Position numbers and translations under genes: made by a program. A model generated the notes under the pieces. It had not been told where the DNA came from, did not search any database, and was given only the letters and a program-made list of their open reading frames with translations. Shown piece by piece: positions 55,080 through 64,000 of a stretch of DNA of 64,000 nt (its first letter is position 1; each line of letters begins with the position of its first letter). Origin of the DNA: Gluconobacter cerinus (GTDB lineage Bacteria > Pseudomonadota > Alphaproteobacteria > Acetobacterales > Acetobacteraceae); NCBI RefSeq assembly GCF_002723935.1, contig NZ_BEWM01000001.1, positions 434,001-498,000 on the forward strand, in the 5' to 3' direction.

Positions 55080-55936
55080 GTGTTTTTGACCCTTGGCAGA
55101 ATGTAGCGCTCAATGGCTTTGGCCCAGCCATCACGCTCATTGGTGTCAGTAAGAACCTGGGCAGCGGCTCTCACATCGTCTTCAGCCTGCCCCATGGCAA
55201 TGCCCAGCCCCGCGACGGCAAACATCGGCAGGTCGTTATGAGCATCACCCAAACAGGCCACTTCATGCGGCTTTACACCGTGAGCGAGAGCCAGCTCACG
55301 GACGGCTTCGCCCTTGTTGGCGAGCGCAGGCGTAATATCGAGCAGCATTTCGGAGGAACGGCGCACACTGGCTTCACCACGAAGCATAACAGCCAGTTCC
55401 GTCTCGACACGCTGAAGAAGATCGTAGTTGTTGCTCACACCCATGACCTTACCGATCCCGTCAAACTCATGACGCAGATCCGGCACGGCATGAGGCGTCA
55501 GCCCGGTAATACGGCGCTCATGCTCGACAAACGGCGTCGCGGCGTCACTGACCATCCAGTAAGACTGACGCAACAGCCACGTTTCAATCCCATGGACATG
55601 CAGCATGTCATGCACCACGGAGAGCACATCACGCGACAGGACGCGGCTCACTGTTGGTGTTCCGTCCGGCGAGAAGATAATGCCGCCGTTGAAACCCGCG
55701 TTCTGACCGCTCAAGCCGAGTTGTGAAATGTATTTTGTCATCGCAGCCGGGGGCCGCGCGCTTGCCAGACAGAGCGGAATACCGCGCTTCTGGAGCTCCT
55801 TTGCCATCGCCATCGTAGAGGGAGCGATTGTCTTTTCCGGTGTCAGGAGCGTTCCATCCATGTCGGACACAACCATCCGGATCGTATCCGGAAGCGCTGG
55901 AAGTTCCGCGTGAATGGTATCTAGGTCAATGGACAT
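55076..55936 (-). CDS. Cof-type HAD-IIB family phosphatase
   Basis: A 286-residue haloacid-dehalogenase-type phosphatase. Motif I is VVSDMDGTLLTPEK with the nucleophile Asp. The C2B cap follows, and motif IV is CLGDAHNDLPMFAVAG. Cof-type proteins dephosphorylate sugar phosphates or cofactors; the substrate here is unknown. Its place between gnd and pgl suggests it trims a pentose-phosphate intermediate or by-product. A GGGG ribosome site precedes the ATG, downstream of the large stem-loop. Confidence 0.9.
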   Translation of the reverse strand: MSIDLDTIHAELPALPDTIRMVVSDMDGTLLTPEKTIAPSTMAMAKELQKRGIPLCLASARPPAAMTKYISQLGLSGQNAGFNGGIIFSPDGTPTVSRVLSRDVLSVVHDMLHVHGIETWLLRQSYWMVSDAATPFVEHERRITGLTPHAVPDLRHEFDGIGKVMGVSNNYDLLQRVETELAVMLRGEASVRRSSEMLLDITPALANKGEAVRELALAHGVKPHEVACLGDAHNDLPMFAVAGLGIAMGQAEDDVRAAAQVLTDTNERDGWAKAIERYILPRVKNT

Positions 55937-55966
55937 ACAAGCCCCTGTCGGTCGGCCATATTGAAT

Positions 55967-55997
55967 GGGGGAGTGAGCATACTGTGCTCACTCCCCC
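55967..55997 (-). other. strong internal stem-loop between gnd and the HAD gene
   Basis: A 13-bp perfect stem (55967-55979 with 55985-55997) with a 5-base loop and no T-run. It lies in the only sizeable gap (82 bases) within the operon. It may act in RNA processing or stability, or give partial termination, splitting expression of the upstream and downstream halves. Confidence 0.7.
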
Positions 55998-56018
55998 TTG
56001 CCCATCCGTCAGAGGGGC

Positions 56019-57017
56019 TTATTTCTGCTCGACGTGACCGCCAAAGCCGAAACGCTGCGCCGAGAGAATCTTCTCGGCGAAGTTATTGCCCGACCGCGAA
56101 CGGAAACGGGTAAACAGCGCCGCCGTCATCACTGGCGCCGGCACATTTTCTTCAATGGCGGCTTCGATCGTCCAGCGACCTTCACCAGAGTCAGCAACTT
56201 CACCCGAGAACTCGGACAGTTCGCCTGACTTCGCGAGCGCTTCCGCCGTCAGATCCAGCAGCCAGGACGACACGACACTGCCGCGACGCCAGACTTCGGC
56301 AATATCCGCCATGTTCAGGTCGAAGCGTTCACCTTCGGCCAGAACGGGCGAGTTCTTGCTCTTCATGATGTCAAAACCTTCAGCGAAGGCCTGCATCATG
56401 CCGTACTCGATACCGTTATGGATCATCTTCACAAAGTGGCCCGAACCGGACGGACCACAGTGCAGATAACCCTGCTCGGCACGCGGATCGAGATTGGTCG
56501 CATCCCGGTTCGGCGTGACAGGAACATCGCCCTTTCCAGGAGCCAGAGCCGCCAGAATTGGATCGATATAATCCGCAGCCTCTTTCGGCCCGCCATACAT
56601 CATGCAGTAGCCACGTTCGAGGCCCCACACACCGCCGGACGTGCCAACGTCAACGTAGGAAATCCCCTTCGCTGCCAGCTCTTCCGCACGACGGACGTCA
56701 TCCTTGTAGTAGCTGTTGCCACCATCAATGATGACATCTCCCTTGCCGAGAAGCGTGCCGAGCTGCTTCACGCAGGCTTCGGTAATCGCACCAGCCGGAA
56801 GCATGACCCAGACGACACGATGCGTGTCACCTTCAAGACCCTTCACAAGCGCCTCGACGCTGTCCACGCCTGTGGCGCGACCCTTTTCGGATCGCTCCAC
56901 AGTCGCTGCCGTCACGGCAGCCGTGCGGTCATGCACAACAACATCATGTCCATGCCGGGTCAGACGGACGGCAATATTGCCGCCCATACGACCCAGACCA
57001 ATGATACCGATCCGCAT
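56019..57017 (-). CDS. gnd: 6-phosphogluconate dehydrogenase, decarboxylating
   Basis: Oxidatively decarboxylates 6-phosphogluconate to ribulose 5-phosphate. It is 332 residues, the short YqeC/GndA-like form rather than the 470-residue long form. The Rossmann motif is [13 protein letters not shown]. The substrate-binding and catalytic segment [29 protein letters not shown] carries the catalytic Lys and the His-Asn pair. Short forms often prefer NAD+, which cannot be proven here. It starts 2 bases after the transaldolase-isomerase fusion. Confidence 0.95.
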   Translation of the reverse strand: MRIGIIGLGRMGGNIAVRLTRHGHDVVVHDRTAAVTAATVERSEKGRATGVDSVEALVKGLEGDTHRVVWVMLPAGAITEACVKQLGTLLGKGDVIIDGGNSYYKDDVRRAEELAAKGISYVDVGTSGGVWGLERGYCMMYGGPKEAADYIDPILAALAPGKGDVPVTPNRDATNLDPRAEQGYLHCGPSGSGHFVKMIHNGIEYGMMQAFAEGFDIMKSKNSPVLAEGERFDLNMADIAEVWRRGSVVSSWLLDLTAEALAKSGELSEFSGEVADSGEGRWTIEAAIEENVPAPVMTAALFTRFRSRSGNNFAEKILSAQRFGFGGHVEQK

Positions 57018-57019
57018 GT

Positions 57020-59890
57020 TTATGCTCCTGCCACCGCTTTATGGATTGCCGTGGCAAGGGTCTTCAGGCCCTCTTCCAACGGTCCATCGATATGCACCCG
57101 GAGGGCACGACGCCCACGGGCCGAGAGAACTTCGAAGTCACCACGTGCCTGTGCCGCTTTAACGACACCGAAGCTGAAACCATGCCCCGGAACCGGGACA
57201 TCAGCAGCATCAGCCGCAGTTACCTGAAGGAAAACACCACTGTCGGGGCCACCCTTGTACGCCTGGCCCGTCGAGTGCAGGAACCGCGGACCGAACTCGG
57301 CTGCCGTGGCAACCTTCAGCACGTCGCGCAATTCCATCCGAACGTCCTGCGCCCAGTCCCGTGTTTCACGGTTGCGCTCGATATAGGCCAGAAGGCCAAC
57401 ATAATCGCCCGCACCAACACGGCTGAAGTGCTTCTTGAGAACGGAAACAGCGTCTCCTCCCCCAAGAACACCCGCATTCTTTTCATCTGCGTAGAAAGAC
57501 AGCTTTCCGTCGATCGCGAACGGCTCTTCTGCTGGCAAGGAGCCAGTTTCAGCATAGGCGTTCGTCAGCTTGCGGGTTTCAACCTTGCTGAACTCGACAT
57601 CCGGCTGATCAAACGGGTCAATGCCCAGAACCGCACCTGCGACAGCAGTTGCAAATTCAAAGACAAAGAAGGCCTGCCCGATCTCGTTTTTGTCTGCCAG
57701 ACGCACGGTAATCACCGGAGCTCCAGCTTCACGCAGTGCCCCAAGACGACTGTCCGGAACATCGTCGCCCAGCAGGATGTCCACGAAAACGCGGTCCTTG
57801 CCGTAGACGTCGGGCGTGCCGAGCACTTCCTCGTCAATCGGGATCAGACCTGTGCCCTTCTTACCTGTGCTTTCCGCAATAAGCTGCTCAAGCCAGGCCC
57901 CGAAGGACGCAATGCCCTTGGACGCAAGGATTGTCACCTTGTCACGACCGAAGCACTTGGCGGAATGACCAAGGATCAGACCCAGCGTCACACCCGGGTT
58001 AACGTGTGCCGGTGCGCTTGGACCACAGCTCTCGACCATCAGATTGGTGATGGTCAGGAACTTGCGAACATCAAGACCGCTGACTGCGGCTGGCACCAGT
58101 CCAAAGTTTGACAGGACAGAGAACCGGCCACCAATCTTCGGATCACCGTAGAAAATACGCCAGAAGCCGTTCTCTTCGGCGACCTTCTGCATGTGGGAGT
58201 CAGGGTCCGTGATGGCGATGAAGTTATCGCCCGGAGCCTTGCCCAGAGCCTGACCGGCAACCGTCCAGAAATGCGCGAACAGAATGTTCGGCTCCAGCGT
58301 ACCGCCAGACTTGCTGGCCACGATGAACAGGGTCTTCTTGAGATCAACGGCCTTCTCGTAAGCACGAACCTGCTGCGGGTCAGTGCTGTCAAGAACATGC
58401 AGCTTCGGCCAACCTTCCTGCTGACCGAAAGTTTCGGCCAGAACCTCTGGGCCAAGGCTCGAACCGCCCATACCCAGAAGCAGGATGTCAGAGAAACCAC
58501 GACTGCGGACATCACGAGCCAGAAGTTCCAGCTCCTCAATGTGCCACAGACGATCCTGAACGATGGTCAGCCAGTTCAGCCAACCGGCTTCAGCACCATT
58601 CGTCCAGACAGAGGTGTCCTTCGCCCAAATGCGACGGACCAGACCTTCCTTGCTCCACGCCGTCTCGGATTCAGCAACATCGTCGCGGATATCCGAGGGA
58701 AGGTCAGCTGTGACGTGGAGCAACCGTTTTCCCAGCACAGACTCCCGCTTTTCAGCGACCGCACCGAGAAGAGTGTCGAAGGATTCAGAGAAGGAGGCAC
58801 AGCCATCCTTCACCAGCTTCGCCGTGACACCGGCCAGATCCAGACCAAGGCGCTCGGCCTCAGCAAGAACGTGACGGGCTTCTTCAATGTTTTCCGTCAG
58901 GCTCTCACGGAGCTTGCCGTGATCGCGGAACGCATCGAACGTTGCTGGCGGAATGGTGTTGACCGTCTCAGGACCAATCAGCTCTTCGACGTACAGGACG
59001 TCAGAGTAAGCCTTGTCCTTCGTGCCGGTGCTGGCCCAGAGCAGACGCTGCGGATTTGCACCCTTGGCAGCAAGTGCCTGCCAGCGCGGGCTCTTCTTGA
59101 CGTCAAGGTAATACTGATAGGCGGCCTTGGCGTTTGCGATGGCAACCTTGCCACGCAGAGCCTTGAGCGCTTCCGCATCCTTGTCACCAGCAGCGACGCG
59201 GCGATCGATTTCGCCATCGATCTTTGCGTCAATACGGCTGACGAAGAAGGAAGCAACGCTGGAGATGTGGGAAATGTCTTCCCCACGGGCTGCGCGGGCT
59301 TCAAGACCGGAAATGTAAGCTTCCAGAACGGCCTTGTAGGCATCCAGAGAGAACAGCAGCGTCACGTTGATGTTGATGCCGTCTGCAATCGCTTCGCGGA
59401 TCGCACCCGTGCCTTCTTCCGTACCCGGAATCTTGACCATCAGGTTCTTGCGACCGACAGCCTTCCACAGGCGACGGGCTTCCGTGATGGTACCGTGCGC
59501 GTCAAAGGCCAGATACGGAGAAACTTCGAGGCTGACGTACCCGTCCAGACCCTTTGTCTTTTCAAACACCGGATAAAGGACACCGCAGGCAGCGCGGATG
59601 TCATCAATCGCGAGGTGTTCGTAAAGGTCTCCAGCAGAGAGACCTTCGCCTTCGAGAAGCTTGCGGATCTGGGGATCGTATTCCGTCCCCTTACCGATGG
59701 CCTTCTCGAAAATGGCCGGGTTGGAGGTGACCCCACGAAGCCCGTCTTCCTCGACAAGCTTCTTGAGGCTGCCATCTTCCGTAAAACTGCGCTGAATAAA
59801 GTCCAGCCAGGGGGACTGGCCGTGCTTTTCCAGATCCCGCAGGACACTGCCCACTTTGTCTAGGCCGGTGTTAGAGATTGTGTCCGCCAC
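57020..59890 (-). CDS. tal-pgi: bifunctional transaldolase / glucose-6-phosphate isomerase
   Basis: A 956-residue fusion. Residues 1-370 are transaldolase: [17 protein letters not shown], the Schiff-base Lys in [12 protein letters not shown] and [10 protein letters not shown]. Residues about 400-956 are phosphoglucose isomerase: [31 protein letters not shown] and the C-terminal His region. It links the non-oxidative branch to the hexose phosphate pool. A fusion of this type is known in Gluconobacter. It lies between tkt and gnd with 11- and 2-base gaps. Length and motifs indicate both halves are intact. Confidence 0.95.
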   Translation of the reverse strand: MADTISNTGLDKVGSVLRDLEKHGQSPWLDFIQRSFTEDGSLKKLVEEDGLRGVTSNPAIFEKAIGKGTEYDPQIRKLLEGEGLSAGDLYEHLAIDDIRAACGVLYPVFEKTKGLDGYVSLEVSPYLAFDAHGTITEARRLWKAVGRKNLMVKIPGTEEGTGAIREAIADGININVTLLFSLDAYKAVLEAYISGLEARAARGEDISHISSVASFFVSRIDAKIDGEIDRRVAAGDKDAEALKALRGKVAIANAKAAYQYYLDVKKSPRWQALAAKGANPQRLLWASTGTKDKAYSDVLYVEELIGPETVNTIPPATFDAFRDHGKLRESLTENIEEARHVLAEAERLGLDLAGVTAKLVKDGCASFSESFDTLLGAVAEKRESVLGKRLLHVTADLPSDIRDDVAESETAWSKEGLVRRIWAKDTSVWTNGAEAGWLNWLTIVQDRLWHIEELELLARDVRSRGFSDILLLGMGGSSLGPEVLAETFGQQEGWPKLHVLDSTDPQQVRAYEKAVDLKKTLFIVASKSGGTLEPNILFAHFWTVAGQALGKAPGDNFIAITDPDSHMQKVAEENGFWRIFYGDPKIGGRFSVLSNFGLVPAAVSGLDVRKFLTITNLMVESCGPSAPAHVNPGVTLGLILGHSAKCFGRDKVTILASKGIASFGAWLEQLIAESTGKKGTGLIPIDEEVLGTPDVYGKDRVFVDILLGDDVPDSRLGALREAGAPVITVRLADKNEIGQAFFVFEFATAVAGAVLGIDPFDQPDVEFSKVETRKLTNAYAETGSLPAEEPFAIDGKLSFYADEKNAGVLGGGDAVSVLKKHFSRVGAGDYVGLLAYIERNRETRDWAQDVRMELRDVLKVATAAEFGPRFLHSTGQAYKGGPDSGVFLQVTAADAADVPVPGHGFSFGVVKAAQARGDFEVLSARGRRALRVHIDGPLEEGLKTLATAIHKAVAGA

Positions 59891-59901
59891 AGGTTCTCTC
59901 C

Positions 59902-61959
59902 TTACTTGCTACGGGCAGCCTGACGCTTCGCGGCGCCATAAACTGCTTCCGGCGTAAAACCGAACTTGGTCAGAAGTGCAGAGGCAGGAGCCGATGCACC
60001 AAACGAATTCATGGCAATGATCGAGCCGCCAAGACCGACATAACGGTCCCAACCGAAGGCCGCAGCCTGCTCGACAGCCACGCGGCCGATCACGTCAGGC
60101 GGCAGAACGGAATCGCGGTATTCCTGGCTCTGCTCTTCAAACAGATCGAAACTCGGGATCGACACCACGCGGGCCTTCACACCTTCTGCCGTAAGCTTTT
60201 CATAAGCTTCGACAACCAGCGATACTTCAGAACCCGAAGCCATCAGAATCACATCCGGCTTACCTTCACAGGAGGCCAGAACGTACGCGCCCTTGGCCAG
60301 ACCGGAAGCCGCTGCATATTTCGTGCGGTCAATGGTTGGCAGATTCTGGCGGCTTAGAGCCAGAACAGCAGGCTTGTGCGTCATCGGGATCAGCGTGCGC
60401 CATGCCTCTGCCACTTCGTTGGCGTCGGATGGGCGGATTGTCATGATGCCCGGGGTCGCGCGAAGTTGAGCAAGTTGCTCGATCGGCTGATGGGTCGGGC
60501 CATCTTCACCGACGCCGATGGAGTCATGCGTAAAGATATACGTGACCGGCAGTTCCATGATGGCCGACAGACGGATCGGAGCCTTCATGTAATCAGAGAA
60601 GATCAGGAAGCCAGAGCCGTAAGCGCGGATACCGGACAGTGCGATACCATTACAGATCGAGCCCATCGCGTGTTCACGCACACCGAAATGCAGGTTGCGG
60701 CCACCATAGGTGCCACCCCACTGTGGCGGCTGGAACGATCCGCCCCCCTTGATGTCTGTCTTCGTGGAGGGCGTCAGGTCAGCAGACCCACCGATCATCC
60801 AGGGCAGGTTCTTAGCAACGGCATTCAGCACCTGGCCAGAGCTTGCACGGGATGCAACGCCCTTGGCATCAGCCTCGTAAACCGGGATGTCCTTGTCCCA
60901 GCCTTCTGGCAGACGGTGCTCGAAGATTGCTTCAAGCTCGGCGGCTTCCTTCGGATGAGCTTCCTTGTAAGCCGAGAACAGTTCGCGCCACTGAGCACTG
61001 GCCGCTGCACCGCGCTTGCCGAGACCTTCGGCGAAATGCTCTTGGACACCATCCGGAACATAGAAATCACCGGCATTTTCCGGCCAGCCATAAGCTGCCT
61101 TCGCGCCCTTGATTTCATCTTTGCCCAGCGGTTCACCATGAGCGGATGCCGTGCCAGCCTTCTTCGGCGCACCGTAACCAATGACCGTCTTCAGAACGAT
61201 CATGCTTGGGCGGTCCGTGACCTTCTTGGCTTCCTGAAGGGCCTTCAGGATTGCCTGAACGTCGTTACCGTCCGTCAGTGTCTGAACGTGCCACTTATAG
61301 GCCTCGAAACGCTTGCCAACATCTTCGGTCAGGGCAAGGTCGGTCGAGCCTTCAATGGAGATCTGATTGGAATCGTAAACCCAGGTCAGGTTGCCGAGGC
61401 CCAGATGACCGGCCGTTGAAGCCGCTTCCGAAGCCACACCTTCCATCATGTCGCCATCACCACAGAAAACCGTGACGTGATAGTCGAACAGCTTGAAGCC
61501 AGAGCGGTTGTACGTTTCAGCCAGCCACTTTTCAGCAATGGCCATACCCACGGAGTTGCCACAGCCCTGACCCAGCGGGCCGGTCGTTGTTTCAACGCCT
61601 GAGGTGAAACAATATTCCGGGTGGCCCGGCGTCCGGGAGCTCAGCTGGCGGAACTGCTTCAGGTCCTCGACAGTGAGAGCTGGCTGGTCCACGACCTTTC
61701 CATCCTGGATGTCCCGAACGCCTGTCAGGAACAGCGTCGAGTACAGGAGCATGGAGGCGTGTCCGACGGACAGGACGAACCGGTCACGGGCTGGCCATAG
61801 CGGATCGGCAGGATCGTAGTTCAGATCATGCTGCCAAAGCGCATACATGGCCGGGGCGAGAGCCATTGCGGTTCCGGGATGCCCGGAATTCGCACGCTCG
61901 ACGGCGTCCATGGAAAGGGTGCGGATGGTATTGATACCGAGTTCAGGAAGCGTACTCAT
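59902..61959 (-). CDS. tkt: transketolase
   Basis: A thiamine diphosphate enzyme moving two-carbon units among sugar phosphates, 685 residues. It has ERANSGHPGTAMALAP near the N-terminus and the TPP motif GDGDMMEGVASEA. The phosphate-binding HDSIGVGEDGPTHQP and the transketolase C-terminal domain (ALLTKFGFTPEAVYG) are present. It is the first gene of the operon. The leader contains a GGGGG/CCCCC hairpin (61988-61993 with 62008-62013), and a near-palindrome lies further upstream. Confidence 0.96.
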   Translation of the reverse strand: MSTLPELGINTIRTLSMDAVERANSGHPGTAMALAPAMYALWQHDLNYDPADPLWPARDRFVLSVGHASMLLYSTLFLTGVRDIQDGKVVDQPALTVEDLKQFRQLSSRTPGHPEYCFTSGVETTTGPLGQGCGNSVGMAIAEKWLAETYNRSGFKLFDYHVTVFCGDGDMMEGVASEAASTAGHLGLGNLTWVYDSNQISIEGSTDLALTEDVGKRFEAYKWHVQTLTDGNDVQAILKALQEAKKVTDRPSMIVLKTVIGYGAPKKAGTASAHGEPLGKDEIKGAKAAYGWPENAGDFYVPDGVQEHFAEGLGKRGAAASAQWRELFSAYKEAHPKEAAELEAIFEHRLPEGWDKDIPVYEADAKGVASRASSGQVLNAVAKNLPWMIGGSADLTPSTKTDIKGGGSFQPPQWGGTYGGRNLHFGVREHAMGSICNGIALSGIRAYGSGFLIFSDYMKAPIRLSAIMELPVTYIFTHDSIGVGEDGPTHQPIEQLAQLRATPGIMTIRPSDANEVAEAWRTLIPMTHKPAVLALSRQNLPTIDRTKYAAASGLAKGAYVLASCEGKPDVILMASGSEVSLVVEAYEKLTAEGVKARVVSIPSFDLFEEQSQEYRDSVLPPDVIGRVAVEQAAAFGWDRYVGLGGSIIAMNSFGASAPASALLTKFGFTPEAVYGAAKRQAARSK

Positions 61960-61987
61960 CGGTATGGGGTCTCCGGCTTGTGACGAG

Positions 61988-62050
61988 CGGGGGAAAGGTC
62001 AATGATGCCCCCGCACCTTCTGCAGCCACGGCATGACGCGATATCACGTC
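61988..62050. promoter_or_regulatory. divergent regulatory region between tkt and the MBL hydrolase gene
   Basis: Two structures are visible. CGGGGG/CCCCCG (61988-61993 with 62008-62013) would form a hairpin in the tkt leader. At 62035-62050 a 16-bp near-palindrome reads GACGCGATATCACGTC, with one mismatched pair, and is a candidate operator for either gene. No regulator gene is adjacent. Confidence 0.4.
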
Positions 62051-62080
62051 TGACGCAATGCTTGATGGGTAAACCATATT

Positions 62081-63100
62081 GTGAAACACGGTCTTGTGCT
62101 TGAAGACAACCCGCCTCACTTCGATGGAACACGTTATTTCAACCCACCTTCGTGGCGCCCGGATAACGCTGTTTCAGGACGAACCCCTGCCCAGCGCTTC
62201 CGCAATATCCTGAAGTGGCAGCTCAGCCTGCGTCCCCGCTGGCCTGATGCCCTGCCCCCTCAGAAACCCCACACCCTGACTGCTCCCGCGCCCGGTGAAT
62301 GTCTCGCAACGTTCATCGGCCATGCCACCGTTCTGCTCCAGTTCGGCCGACAGGGACGTGAACCATTACGCATCATCACGGACCCGGTGTTTTCAGAACG
62401 CTGCTCCCCGTTCCGGAGTTTCGGCCCCAGACGCGTCCGGCCACCTGGCATCTGTTTTGAAGACCTGCCGCCAATCGATCTCATTCTGGTTTCACATTGC
62501 CATTACGACCACATGGACCTCCCGACCCTGCGCATTCTGGCGCGCAAAGGTGATCCGCTGTGCATTACATTGCCGGGGAACCGTAGCCACCTGGAAAAAG
62601 CTGGACTGCCCCGCATTGTCGAACTCGACTGGTGGAACAGCACGCAGGCGGAAGGCGCGCGCATTTCTGCAACGCCCGCCCTGCATGGAAGTGCCCGTAC
62701 TCCGTTCGATCAGAACAAGGCCCTCTGGGGCGGCTTCGTGATCGAAACTCAGGACAAAACCGTGTTCTTCGCCGGAGACACAGCCTGGGGCCGTCACTTT
62801 GATGCGATCCATAATCGCTGGAACACGATTGACCTCGCAATCCTGCCAATCGGTGCCTACGAGCCACGCAATTTCATGCGTCGTGTGCACATGAATCCAG
62901 AAGAGGCGGTCATGGCCTTTGACACCCTCAAGCCCACCCAGGCGATGGCCATTCACTTCGGGACATTCCAGTTGACTGATGAAGCTATTCTGGAGCCTGC
63001 GGCACGCCTCAATCTGGCCTTTCAGGACCGTGCCCGTCCCTTTAAAGCTCTGGAAAACGGGGAAACCCTGGCTCTTTCGCCCCCTCCCGCAAGCCGCTAA
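62081..63100 (+). CDS. metallo-beta-lactamase-fold hydrolase (NAPE-PLD/UlaG-like)
   Basis: A 339-residue MBL-fold protein. The metal-binding motif is SHCHYDHMDL, earlier FIGHATVLLQF is the N-terminal strand, GDTAWGRHFD gives the Asp metal ligand, and HFGTFQLTDE the last His. The layout matches the bacterial NAPE-phospholipase D-like/RomA group rather than beta-lactamases or glyoxalase II. The start is GTG at 62081; no nearer ATG keeps the fold. No signal peptide. The substrate is unknown. Confidence 0.87.
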   Translation: MKHGLVLEDNPPHFDGTRYFNPPSWRPDNAVSGRTPAQRFRNILKWQLSLRPRWPDALPPQKPHTLTAPAPGECLATFIGHATVLLQFGRQGREPLRIITDPVFSERCSPFRSFGPRRVRPPGICFEDLPPIDLILVSHCHYDHMDLPTLRILARKGDPLCITLPGNRSHLEKAGLPRIVELDWWNSTQAEGARISATPALHGSARTPFDQNKALWGGFVIETQDKTVFFAGDTAWGRHFDAIHNRWNTIDLAILPIGAYEPRNFMRRVHMNPEEAVMAFDTLKPTQAMAIHFGTFQLTDEAILEPAARLNLAFQDRARPFKALENGETLALSPPPASR

Positions 63101-63135
63101 CCTAACGGCACTATGTCCCCCTTGTGGAAACCGTC

Positions 63136-63639
63136 ATGAACGCACAGACCGTCAATTTCACGCCTGAACAGATCACTGCCCTGTTCATTGACGCCGCCCG
63201 TGAGGGTGACACGGACCTCCTGACCCAGTTTCTGGATGCAGGAATGGTCATCGATACACCTGACAGTCGCGGCTACACGGCCCTCATTGTCTCGACCTAC
63301 AACGGACATCTGGACGCCGCGCGGCTACTCCTCGCACGCGGGGCCAATACGGAATCCGTTGATCTCAAGGGAGCCACAGCGCTGTCTGGCGTCGCCTTCA
63401 AAGGCATGACGGACATTGCACAGGTCCTGATCGACAATGGCGCTCAGGTGGATCACGCAAATTTCTCGGGCCGGACGCCTCTGATGTTCGCCATCATGTT
63501 TGGCCGTACGGACATGGCACGGCTTCTTCTGTCTGCAGGCGCCAATCCGGATCATCGGGACGGCGACGGCGTTTCTGCCCGTGACCTCGCAGAGCGACAG
63601 GGTGTGACCGGCTTTTTCGATCAGGAAACAGGCGCATGA
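63136..63639 (+). CDS. ankyrin-repeat protein
   Basis: A 167-residue protein built of about four ankyrin repeats: [28 protein letters not shown], then [55 protein letters not shown] and the [15 protein letters not shown] cap. Ankyrin repeats bind proteins; in bacteria such small cytosolic forms have mostly unknown partners. I chose ATG 63136 over the GTG at 63124. The stop overlaps the hisC start (ATGA), so translation is coupled to histidine biosynthesis. Confidence 0.86.
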   Translation: MNAQTVNFTPEQITALFIDAAREGDTDLLTQFLDAGMVIDTPDSRGYTALIVSTYNGHLDAARLLLARGANTESVDLKGATALSGVAFKGMTDIAQVLIDNGAQVDHANFSGRTPLMFAIMFGRTDMARLLLSAGANPDHRDGDGVSARDLAERQGVTGFFDQETGA

Positions 63640-64000
63640 GCCGCTTCTGGAACAAACGCGTCCACGCTCTAGACCCTTACGTCCCCGGCGAACAACCTAA
63701 ACTAACCAACCTGCTGAAGCTCAATACGAACGAGTCTCCGTATGGTCCGAGCCCGCGGGTGCTGGAGGCTATTCGAGAGACTGCAACGGACGACCTTCGC
63801 CTTTACCCGGACCCGACTGCAACGGTCCTGTGTGAAACCATCGCAAAGCGCTTCGGTGTCACAACAGACCGGGTTTTCGTTGGAAATGGCTCCGATGAAG
63901 TCTTGGCTCACGCCTTCCGTGCCCTCTTTCACGATGACGCACCGCTCTACTTCTCGGACGTCACTTACGGCTTCTATCCGGTCTATTGCAGCCTGTTTGA
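63636..64000 (+). CDS. hisC: histidinol-phosphate aminotransferase, N-terminal part
   Basis: The first 121 residues of a class I/II PLP-dependent aminotransferase, cut by the window edge. [21 protein letters not shown] and [13 protein letters not shown] are the HisC opening; [11 protein letters not shown] and [10 protein letters not shown] follow as the family PLP-phosphate region. It converts imidazole acetol phosphate and glutamate to histidinol phosphate, or can serve aromatic amino acids in some bacteria. It starts within the ankyrin gene's stop codon. Confidence 0.92.
   Translation, partial: MSRFWNKRVHALDPYVPGEQPKLTNLLKLNTNESPYGPSPRVLEAIRETATDDLRLYPDPTATVLCETIAKRFGVTTDRVFVGNGSDEVLAHAFRALFHDDAPLYFSDVTYGFYPVYCSLF

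Noticed and set aside
57041-59863. Two very long plus-strand frames (57041-58111 and 58193-59863) opposite the tal-pgi fusion
   Set aside because: Long open antisense frames are common in this base composition; the minus strand encodes a full motif-rich fusion, and these translations show no family features.
1-64000. CRISPR arrays, tRNA or rRNA genes, intact insertion sequences, prophage
   Set aside because: None seen: no regularly spaced repeats, no cloverleaf-like intergenic sequence, no transposase or phage structural motif. AT-rich islands are the only signs of foreign DNA.

Overview
The window looks like chromosomal DNA of an acetic acid bacterium, most probably Gluconobacter or a close relative (Acetobacteraceae, Alphaproteobacteria). 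The main reasons are the pentose-phosphate block tkt / transaldolase-phosphoglucose isomerase fusion / gnd / HAD phosphatase / pgl / rpiA / gntK, the AroK-AroB fusion, the xerD-accA neighbourhood and several TonB-dependent receptors. The genus is inferred from gene content and remembered synteny; no search was run. Most of the window is moderately GC-rich and densely coded. Two stretches (about 19.75-22.0 kb and 47.4-49.2 kb) are visibly AT-rich and look acquired.

Layout. 0-3 kb: 3' end of a class A beta-lactamase, then a TonB-dependent receptor on the minus strand. 3.1-9.5 kb: Rieske oxygenase coupled to a GNAT-Nudix fusion, an SMP-30 lactonase, a CinA-like protein, accA, xerD and a small membrane-anchored protein. 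9.5-19.8 kb (plus strand): aroKB fusion, OmpA-like porin, GtrA, alaS, beta-carbonic anhydrase, a secreted endonuclease/exonuclease/phosphatase-fold protein with no ordinary start codon, an atypical Nudix protein and mtnK. 19.8-24.3 kb: AT-rich spacer, a phosphoglucomutase/phosphomannomutase, prfC and rpsD. 24.5-36.5 kb: BON-LysM protein behind a structured leader, MFS and MATE exporters that overlap tail to tail, cysS-trmJ-KirBac channel-aldose epimerase, gltX, lemA with a TPM protein, a glycosyltransferase and an entericidin-like lipoprotein. 36.6-47.4 kb: adenine deaminase, two more TonB receptors, a flavoprotein, a HerA/FtsK-like ATPase, and a TonB receptor-glycerophosphodiesterase pair. 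47.4-49.5 kb: AT-rich island with a glycosyltransferase carrying a fascin-like tail, and an STN-domain fragment. 49.5-62 kb (minus strand): DJ-1/PfpI protein, aldehyde dehydrogenase, LysR regulator, YaiI family protein and the pentose-phosphate operon. 62-64 kb: metallo-beta-lactamase-fold hydrolase, ankyrin protein and the 5' part of hisC.

How the genes work together. The pentose-phosphate genes form one tightly packed minus-strand unit read from tkt at about 61.96 kb down to yaiI at about 52.6 kb, with starts and stops overlapping or a few bases apart. The exception is an 82-base gap after gnd that holds a 13-bp perfect stem-loop. With gluconokinase included, the block feeds cytoplasmic gluconate into the oxidative and non-oxidative branches. 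No glucose-6-phosphate dehydrogenase gene lies in the window.

The strongest new regulatory signal is at 43812-43851: four 7-mers of the form NNNTCAC at exact 11-bp spacing, just upstream of a TonB receptor followed 10 bases later by a Tat-type exported glycerophosphodiesterase. This is the layout of a PhoB-controlled phosphodiester-scavenging operon.
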